From contig NZ_JAMZAW010000005.1 in assembly GCF_024158745.1 (NCBI RefSeq), forward strand, positions 248,001 through 312,000: DNA of 64,000 nt. The letters are read 5' to 3'. Below the pieces are notes generated by a model. The model was not told where the DNA came from, searched no databases, and was given only the letters and a program-made list of their open reading frames with translations. Below are positions 24,843 through 33,969 of the stretch, piece after piece. The position numbers and the translations under genes are program-made. The stretch comes from Paenibacillus tyrphae (GTDB lineage Bacteria > Bacillota > Bacilli > Paenibacillales > NBRC-103111). Within the stretch, counting starts at the first letter, position 1, and each line of letters opens with the position of its first letter.

Positions 24843-25919
24843 ATGAAAAAAGCACTATCTGCTACGCTCGCCGTAATCTTGACCGCATCTGTAGCTGCCG
24901 GCTGCGGCAGCGCCGACAAGCCTGCCTCCGGCGGATCCGCAGCTGCTCCGGCAGCCGGAGATGCAGCTAAAACGGACAAGTCGAAAGGCAAGCTGACCGT
25001 ATACGTCGGATTCCAGGAAGACCATGCCGTCGAGGCGATGAAGCAGTTCACGAAGGACACCGGGATTCAAGCCGACATGGTCCGCATGTCCGGGGGCGAG
25101 ATTCTCGCCAAAATCCGCGCAGAGAAAGACAACCCGCAGGCGGATATCTGGTACGGCGGCCCGGCGGATACGTTCGTCGCCGCAATGAACGAAGGACTGC
25201 TCGCGCCTTACAAATCGCCGGCTGCCGAGAAAGTGGACGCCAAATATAAAGACCCGAATGGTCACTGGACCGGGATTTATGTCGGTTTCCTCGGCTTTGC
25301 GTCGAACAAGAAGTTTCTGAAGGATCATAACCTGCAAGCGCCGCAAACGTGGGAAGATTTGCTCAACCCTGCGTATAAGGGTCAAATCGTCATGGCGAAC
25401 CCGGCTTCGTCCGGCACGGCCTACACCGCTCTCTACACCGTACTGAAAGTGAAAGGCGCGGAAGATAAAGGGTTCGATTACCTGAAAAAGCTGCACCCGC
25501 AAATTCAGCAGTACACGACCAGCGGTTCCGCCCCGGGGCGCATGGTCGGGATGGGCGAAGCGGCCGTAGGCTTGCTGTTCGCGCACGACATCATCAAGTA
25601 TCAAGAGGAAGGCTTCGACACGCTGGAGCTGACGATCCCTAAAGATGGGACAGGCTATGAAACCGGCGCCGTCGCAGTCATCAAAAATACGAAAAACCAG
25701 GAGCTGGCGCAAAAATTCATCGACTGGTCGCTCGGCGCAAGCGCGCAGGAGGTCGGGCAGCGCACAGGCAGCTACCAGAACTTGACAAACCCGGATGCGA
25801 AAGAGCCGAAGAAGGCGATCAAGCTGTCCGACATCAACCCGATCCAATACGATCCTTCGGAAGCAGGCAAAGAGCGCAAGCGCCTGCTCGACAAGTGGAA
25901 CAGCGAAGTGAAGAAATAA
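24843..25919 (+). CDS. Fe3+-type ABC transporter substrate-binding lipoprotein 1
   Basis: Extracellular binding protein of the AfuA/FbpA class, 358 residues. The signal peptide ends at lipobox 'VAAGC', followed by an Ala/Gly/Ser-rich linker. The core shows 'LTVYVGFQEDHAVEAMKQF', 'VRMSGGEILAKIRAE', 'WYGGPADTF' and 'TTSGSAPGRMVGMGEAA', typical of iron or phosphonate binders. AAGGGAG precedes ATG 24843; an earlier in-frame ATG (24801) has no ribosome site. It begins an ABC operon but is separated from the permease by a 306-bp palindrome. A paralog with nearly the same core closes the operon at 29050. Confidence 0.9.
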   Translation: MKKALSATLAVILTASVAAGCGSADKPASGGSAAAPAAGDAAKTDKSKGKLTVYVGFQEDHAVEAMKQFTKDTGIQADMVRMSGGEILAKIRAEKDNPQADIWYGGPADTFVAAMNEGLLAPYKSPAAEKVDAKYKDPNGHWTGIYVGFLGFASNKKFLKDHNLQAPQTWEDLLNPAYKGQIVMANPASSGTAYTALYTVLKVKGAEDKGFDYLKKLHPQIQQYTTSGSAPGRMVGMGEAAVGLLFAHDIIKYQEEGFDTLELTIPKDGTGYETGAVAVIKNTKNQELAQKFIDWSLGASAQEVGQRTGSYQNLTNPDAKEPKKAIKLSDINPIQYDPSEAGKERKRLLDKWNSEVKK

Positions 25920-25923
25920 TACT

Positions 25924-26229
25924 CCGGGACGGTCCTTGTATTTCTCGGGCACGGGAAGCCTGTGAGCTTTGAAGAATTCTCTGGAAAGTTAGGTGGAGTA
26001 TATCCCGGAGGAGTTTACGTCCGCCTTTGAAATCCGTGAAAATACCATGAAAATCTAATCAGAATTTCACGGAATATGGGGTCCCCGGAAAGTAATCGGA
26101 ATCCGCTTCGAAGGTTTACTTCACTTTCTGGGGAGGAGGAGCGGCCGGAGGGATATACTCCACCGCTTCAACTCAGAGAATCTCTACGCGAAGCAGGTTT
26201 CCCCACCCCAAATCCAAGGACCGTCCCGG
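25924..26229. repeat. 306-bp imperfect palindrome, member 1 of a hairpin family
   Basis: Outer arms CCGGGACGGTCCTTG / CAAGGACCGTCCCGG (25924-25938, 26215-26229) are perfect. Middle arms GGTGGAGTATATCCC / GGGATATACTCCACC (25992-26006, 26150-26164) are perfect, and an inner CCGTGAAA/TTTCACGG pair follows. Between outer and middle arms the sides are still about two-thirds complementary. It fills the gap between binding-protein and permease genes. Shares core blocks with the element at 39375. Confidence 0.85.
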
Positions 26230-26256
26230 CCCACCCAAGAAAGGAGCCTGTGGCCC

Positions 26257-27933
26257 ATGTCATGGAACCGTACCGCAAGCGAGCTCCGCAGACTGACGCG
26301 GGAACCGCTGCTTCTGCTCTGCATCCTGCTCGTCATGGCGTGTCTGGCGATATTTATCGTCTATCCGCTGTATCAAATCTTAAAAAGCAGCTTTATCAGT
26401 CCGGACGGATCGGTTTCGCTCAGCGCGTATGTGGGCGTTTTGTCGGGCGGACAGCTGTTCGAGGCATTGAAAAACTCCTTGCTCTTGGCTGTCATCGTAT
26501 CCATTCTGTCGACGGCCATCGCCTACATGTTCGCTTATACGTTTGCGTACGTGAAGGTTCCATTCAAAAAGCTGTTTAACGCTGTCGCAATATTGCCCGT
26601 TATCTCCCCGCCGTTCGTCATCTCGCTTTCCGCGATTTTGCTGTTCGGCAAGCAGGGCTTCGTTTCCAAGCATTTGCTCGGTTTGGAAAACGCCAACATT
26701 TACGGCTTCAAAGGCCTGGTGCTCGTCCAAACGCTGACGTACTTCCCGGTCGCTTTCCTCGTGCTGGCCGGCTTGCTGCGCTCGATCAGCCCGTCGCTGG
26801 AAGAAGCGAGCATGAACATGGGCGCGGGGCGGCTGCGCACGTTCCTGAACGTGACGCTGCCGCTGACGATGCCGGGGATTGCGAATGCGTTTCTGCTCGT
26901 GTTCGTTCAGTCGCTGGCCGATTTCGGCAATCCGATGACGCTCGGCGGCAACTATACGACCGTCGCCCGCGAAATTTACCTGCAGGCGGTCGGCAGCTAT
27001 GACATTCAAGCCGGCGCGGCGCTGGCGATGGTGCTGATGAGCATCACGTTCCTGATCTACGCGCTGCAAAAATTTTGGATCGGCAAAAAAAGCTACGTCA
27101 CCGTTACGGGCAAACCTGCCCACGGCCGCCGTCTGATCGAGAAAGGGGTAACAAGACAGGCGCTGTTCGTGCTGTGCATGCTGCTGTCGGTTATCGTCAT
27201 TGCGTTCTATTTGCTCGTGCCGATCGGCTCGTTCATCAAGCTGTGGGGTATTAACAACAGCTTCACCTGGGATCATTACAAGTACGTGTTCTCGCTCGGA
27301 CAAAAATCGATGAAGGATACGCTGCTGCTGTCGATCATCGCGACGCCGATTGCCGGCTTGCTCGGCATGATTATCGCCTTCCTGGTCGTCCGCAAGCAGT
27401 TCATCGGGAAAAAAGCGCTCGAATCGGTCAGCATGCTGTCCATCGCCATTCCGGGGACGGTCATCGGGATTTCGTACATTCTGGCATTCAACCAGGCTCC
27501 GCTTGCGCTCACGGGTACGGCGATGATCATTATCGTCGCGTTCGTCGTGCGGGCCATTCCGGTCGGCATCCGGTCCGGGATCGCATCCTTGCAGCAGATC
27601 GATCCGTCGATCGAAGAGGCGGCGACGAATTTGGGGGCCGGGCAGGCGCGCAACTTTTTCACCGTCGTCCTGCCGCTCATCAAGCCGGCGTTTTACAGCG
27701 GCCTTGTATACGGGTTCGTCAAAAGCATGACCGCGATGAGCGCCGTCATATTCCTCATCTCGGCCAAATACAACCTGATCACGGCTTCCATCCTCACGCA
27801 GGTGGAATCCGGGCGGATCGGCGTCGCCAGCGCGTACTGCACGATTCTGATCGCGATCATGATCGCAGCCTTGCTGCTGCTTAACCTGCTGCTTCGCTTC
27901 GTCGGCGGCAGCAAAGAAAAAACGTTAATGTAG
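26257..27933 (+). CDS. Fe3+-type ABC transporter permease, fused two-domain
   Basis: Inner-membrane protein of 558 residues with about twelve helices, made of two fused permease domains as in FbpB/AfuB/SfuB. Two docking loops are visible: 'SPSLEEASMNMGAGRLRTFLNVTLPL' near 178 and 'DPSIEEAATNLGAGQARNFFTVVLPL' near 448. Because both halves are in one chain, a single gene suffices for the transmembrane part. GAAAGGAG lies before ATG 26257. It follows the palindromic element and is followed after 12 bases by the ATPase gene. Substrate is probably ferric iron; 2-aminoethylphosphonate systems share this layout. Confidence 0.92.
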   Translation: MSWNRTASELRRLTREPLLLLCILLVMACLAIFIVYPLYQILKSSFISPDGSVSLSAYVGVLSGGQLFEALKNSLLLAVIVSILSTAIAYMFAYTFAYVKVPFKKLFNAVAILPVISPPFVISLSAILLFGKQGFVSKHLLGLENANIYGFKGLVLVQTLTYFPVAFLVLAGLLRSISPSLEEASMNMGAGRLRTFLNVTLPLTMPGIANAFLLVFVQSLADFGNPMTLGGNYTTVAREIYLQAVGSYDIQAGAALAMVLMSITFLIYALQKFWIGKKSYVTVTGKPAHGRRLIEKGVTRQALFVLCMLLSVIVIAFYLLVPIGSFIKLWGINNSFTWDHYKYVFSLGQKSMKDTLLLSIIATPIAGLLGMIIAFLVVRKQFIGKKALESVSMLSIAIPGTVIGISYILAFNQAPLALTGTAMIIIVAFVVRAIPVGIRSGIASLQQIDPSIEEAATNLGAGQARNFFTVVLPLIKPAFYSGLVYGFVKSMTAMSAVIFLISAKYNLITASILTQVESGRIGVASAYCTILIAIMIAALLLLNLLLRFVGGSKEKTLM

Positions 27934-27945
27934 GGGGAGAAAGAC

Positions 27946-29022
27946 TTGGCAGCCAAATCGGTCACGCTCAAACAGGTTACGAAAGCTTATGCGGGCTTGG
28001 GCACCAAGCAGTCGTCGAATGCGGTATCCGATGTCAATCTGGTCATCGAAGAGGGGCAGTTCGCCACGCTGCTCGGTCCGTCCGGCTGCGGCAAAACGAC
28101 GACGCTGCGCATGATTGCGGGCTTCGAAGATATTACCTCCGGTGAAATTTTGTTCGGGGACCAGCCGGTAAACGAGATTCCGCCGAATAAGCGGGATTGC
28201 ACGATGGTGTTTCAATCTTACGCTTTGTTCCCGCACTTGAACGTTTGGGACAATGTCGCCTACGGGCTTAAAATCAAAAAATTCGATCAAGCCGTCATTC
28301 GCGAAAAAGTGTCGCGCGTGCTCGAAATCATGAACCTGAACGAATATAAGGACCGCATGCCTTCCCAGATGTCCGGCGGCCAGCAGCAGCGCGTTGCGCT
28401 GGCCCGGGCGCTCGTGATGGAGCCGAGCGTGCTGCTGTTCGACGAGCCGCTGTCCAATCTCGACGCCAAGCTGCGCATCGTCATGCGCGACGAAATCCGC
28501 CGCATTCAGCGGACGCTCGGCATCACCGCGGTCTATGTCACGCACGATCAGAGCGAAGCGATGTACATGAGCGACGTCGTCATCGTCATGAACAAAGGGC
28601 GGATCGAGCAGATCGGCACGCCGCAGGAAATTTACCAAAGACCGAAGACGAAATTCGTCGCCGACTTTATCGGCTCGGCCAACTTCGTCGAAGGCAAGGT
28701 GGCGCGGGTCGTTGATGACCGCTTGGAGATCGATACGCCAATGGGTATAATGGTAGCAGCGAACCATGCGGAAGTGACGGCGGGACAGCAGGTAGCTATG
28801 GTCATCCGGCCGGAATCCGTCGTCGTCTTGAAGACGGCGAGCAACAACGCGGTCATTACGAAAAGTGTCTTCATGGGACAAACGCAGGAATACGAGATCG
28901 ATTTCGGCGGCAAAACATTTCAGGTCACCCAGCATAATCCGGTCGCAGGCTCGGTTTTCCCTACCGGGGAGCATGTGACGCTCGAATTTCCCGAGCATTC
29001 GATTCAAGTCGTTCCGGCCTAA
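27946..29022 (+). CDS. Fe3+-type ABC transporter ATPase
   Basis: Cytoplasmic ATPase of 358 residues in the PotA/FbpC class. Walker A 'GPSGCGKTTTLRMIAG' lies near 44-59, Q-loop 'VFQSYALFPHLNV' near 87, signature 'MSGGQQQRVALARAL' near 142 and Walker B 'LLFDEPLSNLDAKLR' near 164. A C-terminal OB-fold-like (TOBE) domain follows from about 240 to the end. The start is TTG 27946 with AGGGGGAG upstream. It drives the permease at 26257 and is followed by the second binding protein. Confidence 0.93.
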   Translation: MAAKSVTLKQVTKAYAGLGTKQSSNAVSDVNLVIEEGQFATLLGPSGCGKTTTLRMIAGFEDITSGEILFGDQPVNEIPPNKRDCTMVFQSYALFPHLNVWDNVAYGLKIKKFDQAVIREKVSRVLEIMNLNEYKDRMPSQMSGGQQQRVALARALVMEPSVLLFDEPLSNLDAKLRIVMRDEIRRIQRTLGITAVYVTHDQSEAMYMSDVVIVMNKGRIEQIGTPQEIYQRPKTKFVADFIGSANFVEGKVARVVDDRLEIDTPMGIMVAANHAEVTAGQQVAMVIRPESVVVLKTASNNAVITKSVFMGQTQEYEIDFGGKTFQVTQHNPVAGSVFPTGEHVTLEFPEHSIQVVPA

Positions 29023-29049
29023 TCTACAGACAGCAAGGGGGCAGCAGGC

Positions 29050-30063
29050 ATGAACAAGAGATGGCAGGGAGCGTTAATCCTTATCCTTTGCGCTGCCGTG
29101 CTGACCTCCTGCGCTTCCGAGCGTAAAGGAACGTTAACCATTTATGCAGGGTTGTACGAAGACCACGCGATTAAAGTCGTGGAAGCGTTCCAGAAGGAAA
29201 CGGGCATTAAAACCTCCTACGTCCGGATGTCGGGCGGGGAAATCCTGGCGCGCATACGCGCGGAGCGAAGCGCCCCGAAAGCGAGCGTCTGGTACGGCGG
29301 TCCCGCGGATACGTTCGTTCAGGCCAAAGCGGAGGGGCTGCTGGCTCCTTATTTGTCGCCGAATGCCAAGTGGATCGACGAGAAATACAAAGACCCCGAC
29401 AACTATTGGATCGGCGTTTATGTCGGTGCTCTGGCCTTGGTTTCCAACCGCAAATGGCTGCAGGATGTCGGGTTGTCGGTGCCGCAAACTTGGGAAGATC
29501 TGCTCAATCCGAAGTACAAAGGGATGATCGTCATGGCCGATCCGAGATCCTCGGGTACGGCTTATACGATATTGGCCACGCTCGTACAATTGTGGGGCGA
29601 AGAGAAAGCGTTCGACTACTTGAAGAAGCTGCAAGGACAGGTCCGCAGCTATACGACGAGCGGGAGCACGCCCGGGCGCAGCGTCGGGATGGGCGAGGCG
29701 GGAACGGCCATCATGTTTGCGCACGATGCCGTCAAATTTTACAAGGAAGGCTTTCGCGATTTGCTGATCCATTACCCGGGCGAAGGCACCGGATACGAAA
29801 TCGGCGCGATGGGCATGGTCCGGGGCGGTCCGAATGAGAAGGAAGCGCAGACCTTTATCGACTGGGCGCTGACGAAGCAGGCGCAGGAGCTCGGCAAGCA
29901 GGTAGGCAATTACCAGTGGCTGACGAATCGGGAAGCGGTGTCTCCCGAGGATGCGGTCTCTTTGGACGCGCTGCGCGTCGTGCCGTACGATCAGACTTGG
30001 GCGGGAGCCAACCGCAGCCGGCTGATCGAGCGGTGGGTAAAGGAAGTGCAGGGCGGGCGATGA
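29050..30063 (+). CDS. Fe3+-type ABC transporter substrate-binding lipoprotein 2
   Basis: A 337-residue paralog of the protein at 24843, with lipobox 'LTSCAS' near residue 20. It shares 'VRMSGGEILARIRAE', 'WYGGPADTFV', 'QTWEDLLNPKYKG' and 'TTSGSTPGRSVGMGEA'. The linker after the lipidated cysteine is much shorter than in the first copy. AAGGGGGCAGCAGGC lies before ATG 29050. Position after the ATPase, in the same direction with 27 bases between, puts it in the operon. Two binding proteins for one permease suggests two related ligands or different affinities. Confidence 0.9.
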   Translation: MNKRWQGALILILCAAVLTSCASERKGTLTIYAGLYEDHAIKVVEAFQKETGIKTSYVRMSGGEILARIRAERSAPKASVWYGGPADTFVQAKAEGLLAPYLSPNAKWIDEKYKDPDNYWIGVYVGALALVSNRKWLQDVGLSVPQTWEDLLNPKYKGMIVMADPRSSGTAYTILATLVQLWGEEKAFDYLKKLQGQVRSYTTSGSTPGRSVGMGEAGTAIMFAHDAVKFYKEGFRDLLIHYPGEGTGYEIGAMGMVRGGPNEKEAQTFIDWALTKQAQELGKQVGNYQWLTNREAVSPEDAVSLDALRVVPYDQTWAGANRSRLIERWVKEVQGGR

Positions 30064-30106
30064 TATATTCAGCCGATAGTGGACCGTTCTATTATACAAC
30101 CAGAAT

Positions 30107-30140
30107 CTGGCTTGCATAAGGCCAGGTTTTTCTTTTTCCT
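30107..30140 (+). terminator. Terminator of the Fe3+-type ABC operon
   Basis: Stem TCTGGC / GCCAGG with an eight- to nine-base loop, followed by TTTTTCTTTTTCC. Confidence 0.75.
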
Positions 30141-30190
30141 CGTACGCAATTTCCTATTTGCCTGTAAGAATGCGCTATGTTACACTTTTA

Positions 30191-30208
30191 TTGGTATGTT
30201 AACATAAC
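30191..30208. promoter_or_regulatory. Candidate GntR operator 1 (autoregulatory)
   Basis: TTGGTATGTTAACATAAC contains the perfect 10-bp palindrome ATGTTAACAT (12 bp with TA ends). The TTGGTAT half-site recurs at 31414 and 31576. It lies 20 bases before the GntR start. Confidence 0.5.
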
Positions 30209-30227
30209 AAGCAAGAGGGATGAAACG

Positions 30228-31394
30228 ATGGGGACTCCGATCTACGAGAAAATAATCCAGCATCTGTTAAAAAGAATCGAACTCGGGCAACTTAAACCGA
30301 AAGAAAGAGTCCCGTCGGAAAAAGAATTGGCGGATCAATTCGGAGTCAGCCGAATCACGTCAAAAAAAGCGCTGGAGAAACTCGCACAGTACGGCGTCGT
30401 CACCAGAATTCGCGGCAAGGGGTCCTATGTTTCGGAGCATTTTGACATCACGCGCTTCCATGACATCGGCCACCCCGAGGGTAAGGAAGAGTCCTTCCAT
30501 CATAGCGGCCCTTCCGGCGACACAACGGAACAAGTAACGATCGGCATCATTGCTTCGTATTTTTCCGCTTCCTTCGGCCTCAACATTTTTCGGACGGTGG
30601 AAAAGACGCTTTCCGCGCGGAATTATCATCTAATCGTCAAGTGCACGTACGGCAAAAAGGAGCTGGAGGAGCAATTCATCCGTTCGCTGCTCGACTACGG
30701 CGTAGACGGTCTCATCGTATCTCCCGTCAACGGAGAGCATTACAACGAGGAACTGTTGAAACTGGTTTATAGAAAGTTTCCCCTCGTGCTAATCGATAAA
30801 TATCTCCCCGGGATTCCGGCTTGCTCCGTATATACCGATCATAAGCAAGCGGCAAGCGTGCTGACGGACTATTTGCTCGATCAAGGGCATGAGCAGATCG
30901 TTTTCGTTTCGGCTCCCGCCGAAAATACGTCGTCGATCGAGGAGCGGATTCAAGGCTTCACGAGCGCATTTTTGAAGCGGGGGATGGCGATCGGGGTAAA
31001 CTCCATATTCACGGACATGCCTGCCCTAAACACAATGGCATACGACGCGGCCGATCCCATGGAATGGGATACCGGACCGCTGAAAGCTTTCTTGGATCAG
31101 AATCCTTCGATTACGGCCATATTCGCTTGCGAATACGACAATGCGATTCTCCTTTCCCATGTGCTTCGCCAGCTCGGCAGACATCACGACTGCGAAGTCG
31201 TATGCTTCGATATGATATATTCCCGCCATGGTTACTTTCCTTTAACCCACATTCTTCAAGACGAATGGGAAATCGGACAAAAGGCGGCGGAGCTGCTGAT
31301 AGCGCAATTGGAACGCCGGGAAGTCCCGCTGTTGAACCCTGTCGGCTTTAAGCTGAAGGTCAAATCACACGAGACCCGATATGAAAATGAATAG
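30228..31394 (+). CDS. GntR-type regulator with LacI-like sensor domain (AraR type)
   Basis: A 388-residue regulator. The N-terminal GntR winged helix spans about 1-70 ('ELADQFGVSRITSKKALEKLAQYGVVTRIRGKGSYV'). The rest is a periplasmic-binding-protein-like sugar sensor ('TIGIIASYFSASFGLNIFRTVEKTL', 'GVDGLIVSPVNGEHYNEELL', 'YTDHKQAASVLTDYLLDQGHEQIVFVS'), the AraR-like arrangement. AGAGGGA lies eight bases before ATG 30228; an upstream frame from 30177 would run over the operator. It precedes a sugar ABC operon whose promoter carries similar half-sites, so it probably represses that operon and itself. Confidence 0.9.
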   Translation: MGTPIYEKIIQHLLKRIELGQLKPKERVPSEKELADQFGVSRITSKKALEKLAQYGVVTRIRGKGSYVSEHFDITRFHDIGHPEGKEESFHHSGPSGDTTEQVTIGIIASYFSASFGLNIFRTVEKTLSARNYHLIVKCTYGKKELEEQFIRSLLDYGVDGLIVSPVNGEHYNEELLKLVYRKFPLVLIDKYLPGIPACSVYTDHKQAASVLTDYLLDQGHEQIVFVSAPAENTSSIEERIQGFTSAFLKRGMAIGVNSIFTDMPALNTMAYDAADPMEWDTGPLKAFLDQNPSITAIFACEYDNAILLSHVLRQLGRHHDCEVVCFDMIYSRHGYFPLTHILQDEWEIGQKAAELLIAQLERREVPLLNPVGFKLKVKSHETRYENE

Positions 31395-31403
31395 CGATCT
31401 ATG

Positions 31404-31434
31404 ATATGGTATATTGGTATACCATATTTTTTTT
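31404..31434 (+). terminator. Terminator of the GntR gene, also operator-like
   Basis: Perfect 10-bp stem ATATGGTATA / TATACCATAT with TTGG loop, followed by eight T residues. It also contains the TTGGTATA half-site seen at the GntR operators. Confidence 0.75.
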
Positions 31435-31522
31435 ATGAAAAAATATCGGTAAAGATCGTTTTTTATAACAAAAATCGGCAAAACAAGCTAATTTCTATTA
31501 TTTTTTCATGAAAATCACTGAA

Positions 31523-31588
31523 TTGACACAAATATAAGATGATGTTAATATAATTAGCATGTTGATATATTAAAGTTGGTATATCAAT
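31523..31588 (+). promoter_or_regulatory. Promoter and candidate GntR operator of the sugar ABC operon
   Basis: TTGACA (31523-31528) with TTAATA at 16 bp or TATAAT (31549-31554) at 20 bp. Directly downstream an inverted repeat TTGATATA / TATATCAA (31562-31569, 31580-31587) includes TTGGTATATCAA, the same half-site as at 30191. A repressor bound here would block initiation. Confidence 0.55.
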
Positions 31589-31699
31589 GTGTTTTTATTT
31601 TTTTAGCAAAGGGGGAGCTCGAAACAGAAAGAAGGTATCGTTCGTTATGAAAGCCTTTACAGGTTATGCAGCCGATTAACAAAATGGGGAGGCAATCCG

Positions 31700-32992
31700 G
31701 TGAAACCTATGAACAAATGCTTAATAGTATCGTTCGCATCGTTGATAGCACTTTCGACTGTTTTAATCGGATGTTCGTCGGGCAGCGGGAATTCCGCAAA
31801 CGGAACCGGTGCCAAAAAAACAAAGGTGACCTTTTGGCATGGCAACACGGATACGGAGAAAGAGGCGCTTGAGAAAATCGTAAAAGCGTTCCACGAGCAA
31901 AATCCCGATATTCAGGTTGATATGACCTATATCGCTCAGCAGGGCGAAGGCCAGAACGAGAAGCTTCTGGCCGCCATCGCGGGCGGAAATCCTCCCGATG
32001 CAGCTTATTTCGACCGGTTCGAAATCGGCTCCTGGGCAGCGCGCGGATCGTTGACCGATCTGACCGATAAAGCGAAGGCCGACCAAATCAACGCCTCCGA
32101 CTACTATGAATTTGCGATGGCCGAAGCGACGTACAAAGGAAAGCTGTACGGGCTTCCGAACGATACGGACTCCCGGCTTTTATATTATAACAAGGATCAA
32201 TTCAAGGAGGTCGGGCTGGACCCGGAACATCCTCCGAAGACGATCGCCGAGCTTGAAGCCGCGGCGGAGAAGCTGACCAAGAAGACAGGCAAGCGGTTCG
32301 AGCGGATCGGATTTATCCCCTGGTACGATCAGGGCTGGATTTATACGTGGGGCTGGGCTTTCGGCGGCGATTTCTATGACAAATCGGCCGACAAAGTAAC
32401 GGCAGATCACCCGAATGTGGTCAAAGCGCTCGAATGGATGCGCGACTACGCCAAGAAATACAACATTGAAGATGTCGCCGCCTTTACCGATTCGGCGGGC
32501 TCGGGAGCGGATAACCCCTTCCTCACCGGCCAGCTTAGCATGACCGTCAGCGGTCCGTGGCGCATCGCCGGAATCAAAAAATACAAGCCGGATTTAAATT
32601 ACGGCGTCACCCCGATTCCTACGCCAACAGGCGACAAGTTTACGAGTTGGTCCGGCGGATTCAGCTATATCATCCCCAAAGGCGCAAAAAATGCGGACGT
32701 CGCCTGGAAATTCATTAAATTCGCGGCAGGGAAGGACGGGCAAAAAATATTCAGCGAGACGACCGGCAATCTGGCGACTATCCAATCGGTCAACGAAGGG
32801 ATTAAAGATCCGGCGACGAAGAAATTCGCGGAGATTCTTCCGCAATCCCATAACCGGCCGGTCATTTCCGCAGGCTCCTTATTGTGGAACGAATTATCCA
32901 GAGCCAGAGACAGCGCGATTCATGATAAAGGGACGCCGAAAGACATTTTGCAGGAAGTTTCCCAAAAAGTGAACTCCGAATTACATAAATAG
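31700..32992 (+). CDS. Carbohydrate ABC transporter substrate-binding lipoprotein
   Basis: Extracellular sugar-binding protein of family SBP_bac_1, 430 residues. The signal peptide ends in lipobox 'LIGCSS' near residue 25. 'KVTFWHGNTDTEKEALEKIVKAFHEQNPDIQV' opens the mature fold, and aromatic residues such as 'WYDQGWIYTWGWAFGGDFYD' are typical of the sugar-stacking surface. The start is GTG 31700, eight bases after GGGGAGG; an ATG lies three codons later. It opens an operon with two permeases and no ATPase, so it must borrow a shared MsmX-type ATPase. Confidence 0.92.
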   Translation: MKPMNKCLIVSFASLIALSTVLIGCSSGSGNSANGTGAKKTKVTFWHGNTDTEKEALEKIVKAFHEQNPDIQVDMTYIAQQGEGQNEKLLAAIAGGNPPDAAYFDRFEIGSWAARGSLTDLTDKAKADQINASDYYEFAMAEATYKGKLYGLPNDTDSRLLYYNKDQFKEVGLDPEHPPKTIAELEAAAEKLTKKTGKRFERIGFIPWYDQGWIYTWGWAFGGDFYDKSADKVTADHPNVVKALEWMRDYAKKYNIEDVAAFTDSAGSGADNPFLTGQLSMTVSGPWRIAGIKKYKPDLNYGVTPIPTPTGDKFTSWSGGFSYIIPKGAKNADVAWKFIKFAAGKDGQKIFSETTGNLATIQSVNEGIKDPATKKFAEILPQSHNRPVISAGSLLWNELSRARDSAIHDKGTPKDILQEVSQKVNSELHK

Positions 32993-33061
32993 GTTGGAGA
33001 GGATACGGTAGGAGAGCCGCCTTCCGGCTTCTCTACCGCTCCTGCCACAGGAGGTTCGGCG

Positions 33062-33955
33062 ATGAAAAGACAAAGTGTGGAAGCCGGCGAAAGGCTGTAC
33101 GGTTGGTTGTTTGCTTCGCCCTGGCTGATCGGCCTGTTGATCTTTTTCCTTCTCCCGCTGGCTGCTTCCATCTACTTCAGCTTTACCACCTACAGCATTT
33201 TGGAGCCGGGGGAGTTCATCGGTCTTAACAATTACCGCGAGCTGATGCAGGACAAGGTATTTTGGGCGGCAGTCTTTAATACCGTGTACTTCGCCGTGTT
33301 TTTTGTTCCGCTCAGCATTGTGTCCGGCGTTCTGCTCGCCTTGTTTTTGAACATGAAGGTGAAAGGGATGGCGATTTACCGGACGCTCTATTTTTTGCCG
33401 ACGCTGGTTCCCCAAGTCGCTCTGGCCGTCTTGTGGATGTGGCTGCTGAATCCCCATTTCGGCTTGGTGAACGGCATGCTGGATAAGCTGGGGATCGCCG
33501 GTCCCGCCTGGCTGGGAAGCGAATTTTGGTCCAAGCCGTCCCTCATTCTGATGTCTTTATGGGGAATCGGTCAGACCGTGGTCATCTATTTGGCCGGCTT
33601 GCAGGATATTTCGCAGGACTATTACGACGCGGCAGAAGTGGACGGGGCGAGCTGGCTGCAGAAGGTTCGAAGCGTAACGCTTCCGCTCCTGACGCCGGTT
33701 ATTTTCTTCAATCTGGTCATGGGCGTCATCGGGGCGTTTCAACAATTTACTTTGCCGTATACGCTCACCAAAGGGCAGGGAACGCCGGCCCATTCCCTCA
33801 TGTTTTACGTCATGCACTTATATGATAACGGGTTCAAATATTTCAAAATGGGCTATGCTTCGGCGATGGCGTGGCTCCTGTTTTTGGCGATTATGCTGCT
33901 GACCGGAATCTTATTTGCGACCTCCAAGCGGTGGGTTCATTATCAGGGGAAATGA
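33062..33955 (+). CDS. Carbohydrate ABC permease 1 (LacF/MalF type)
   Basis: Inner-membrane permease of 297 residues with six helices. The opening 'LYGWLFASPWLIGLLIFFLLPLAASIYFSFT' and the docking loop 'DYYDAAEVDGASWLQKVRSVTLPLLTPV' are diagnostic for the MalF-like partner. AGGAGG lies seven bases before ATG 33062. Its stop overlaps an in-frame ATG of the next gene, but that gene's better start is further on. Confidence 0.93.
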   Translation: MKRQSVEAGERLYGWLFASPWLIGLLIFFLLPLAASIYFSFTTYSILEPGEFIGLNNYRELMQDKVFWAAVFNTVYFAVFFVPLSIVSGVLLALFLNMKVKGMAIYRTLYFLPTLVPQVALAVLWMWLLNPHFGLVNGMLDKLGIAGPAWLGSEFWSKPSLILMSLWGIGQTVVIYLAGLQDISQDYYDAAEVDGASWLQKVRSVTLPLLTPVIFFNLVMGVIGAFQQFTLPYTLTKGQGTPAHSLMFYVMHLYDNGFKYFKMGYASAMAWLLFLAIMLLTGILFATSKRWVHYQGK

Positions 33956-33969
33956 GGGGGCGATCCACG

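Noticed and set aside
25924-26229. Complete insertion sequence between the binding-protein and permease genes
   Set aside because: There is no transposase frame in the 306 bp, and no clear target-site duplication; it is a palindrome only.
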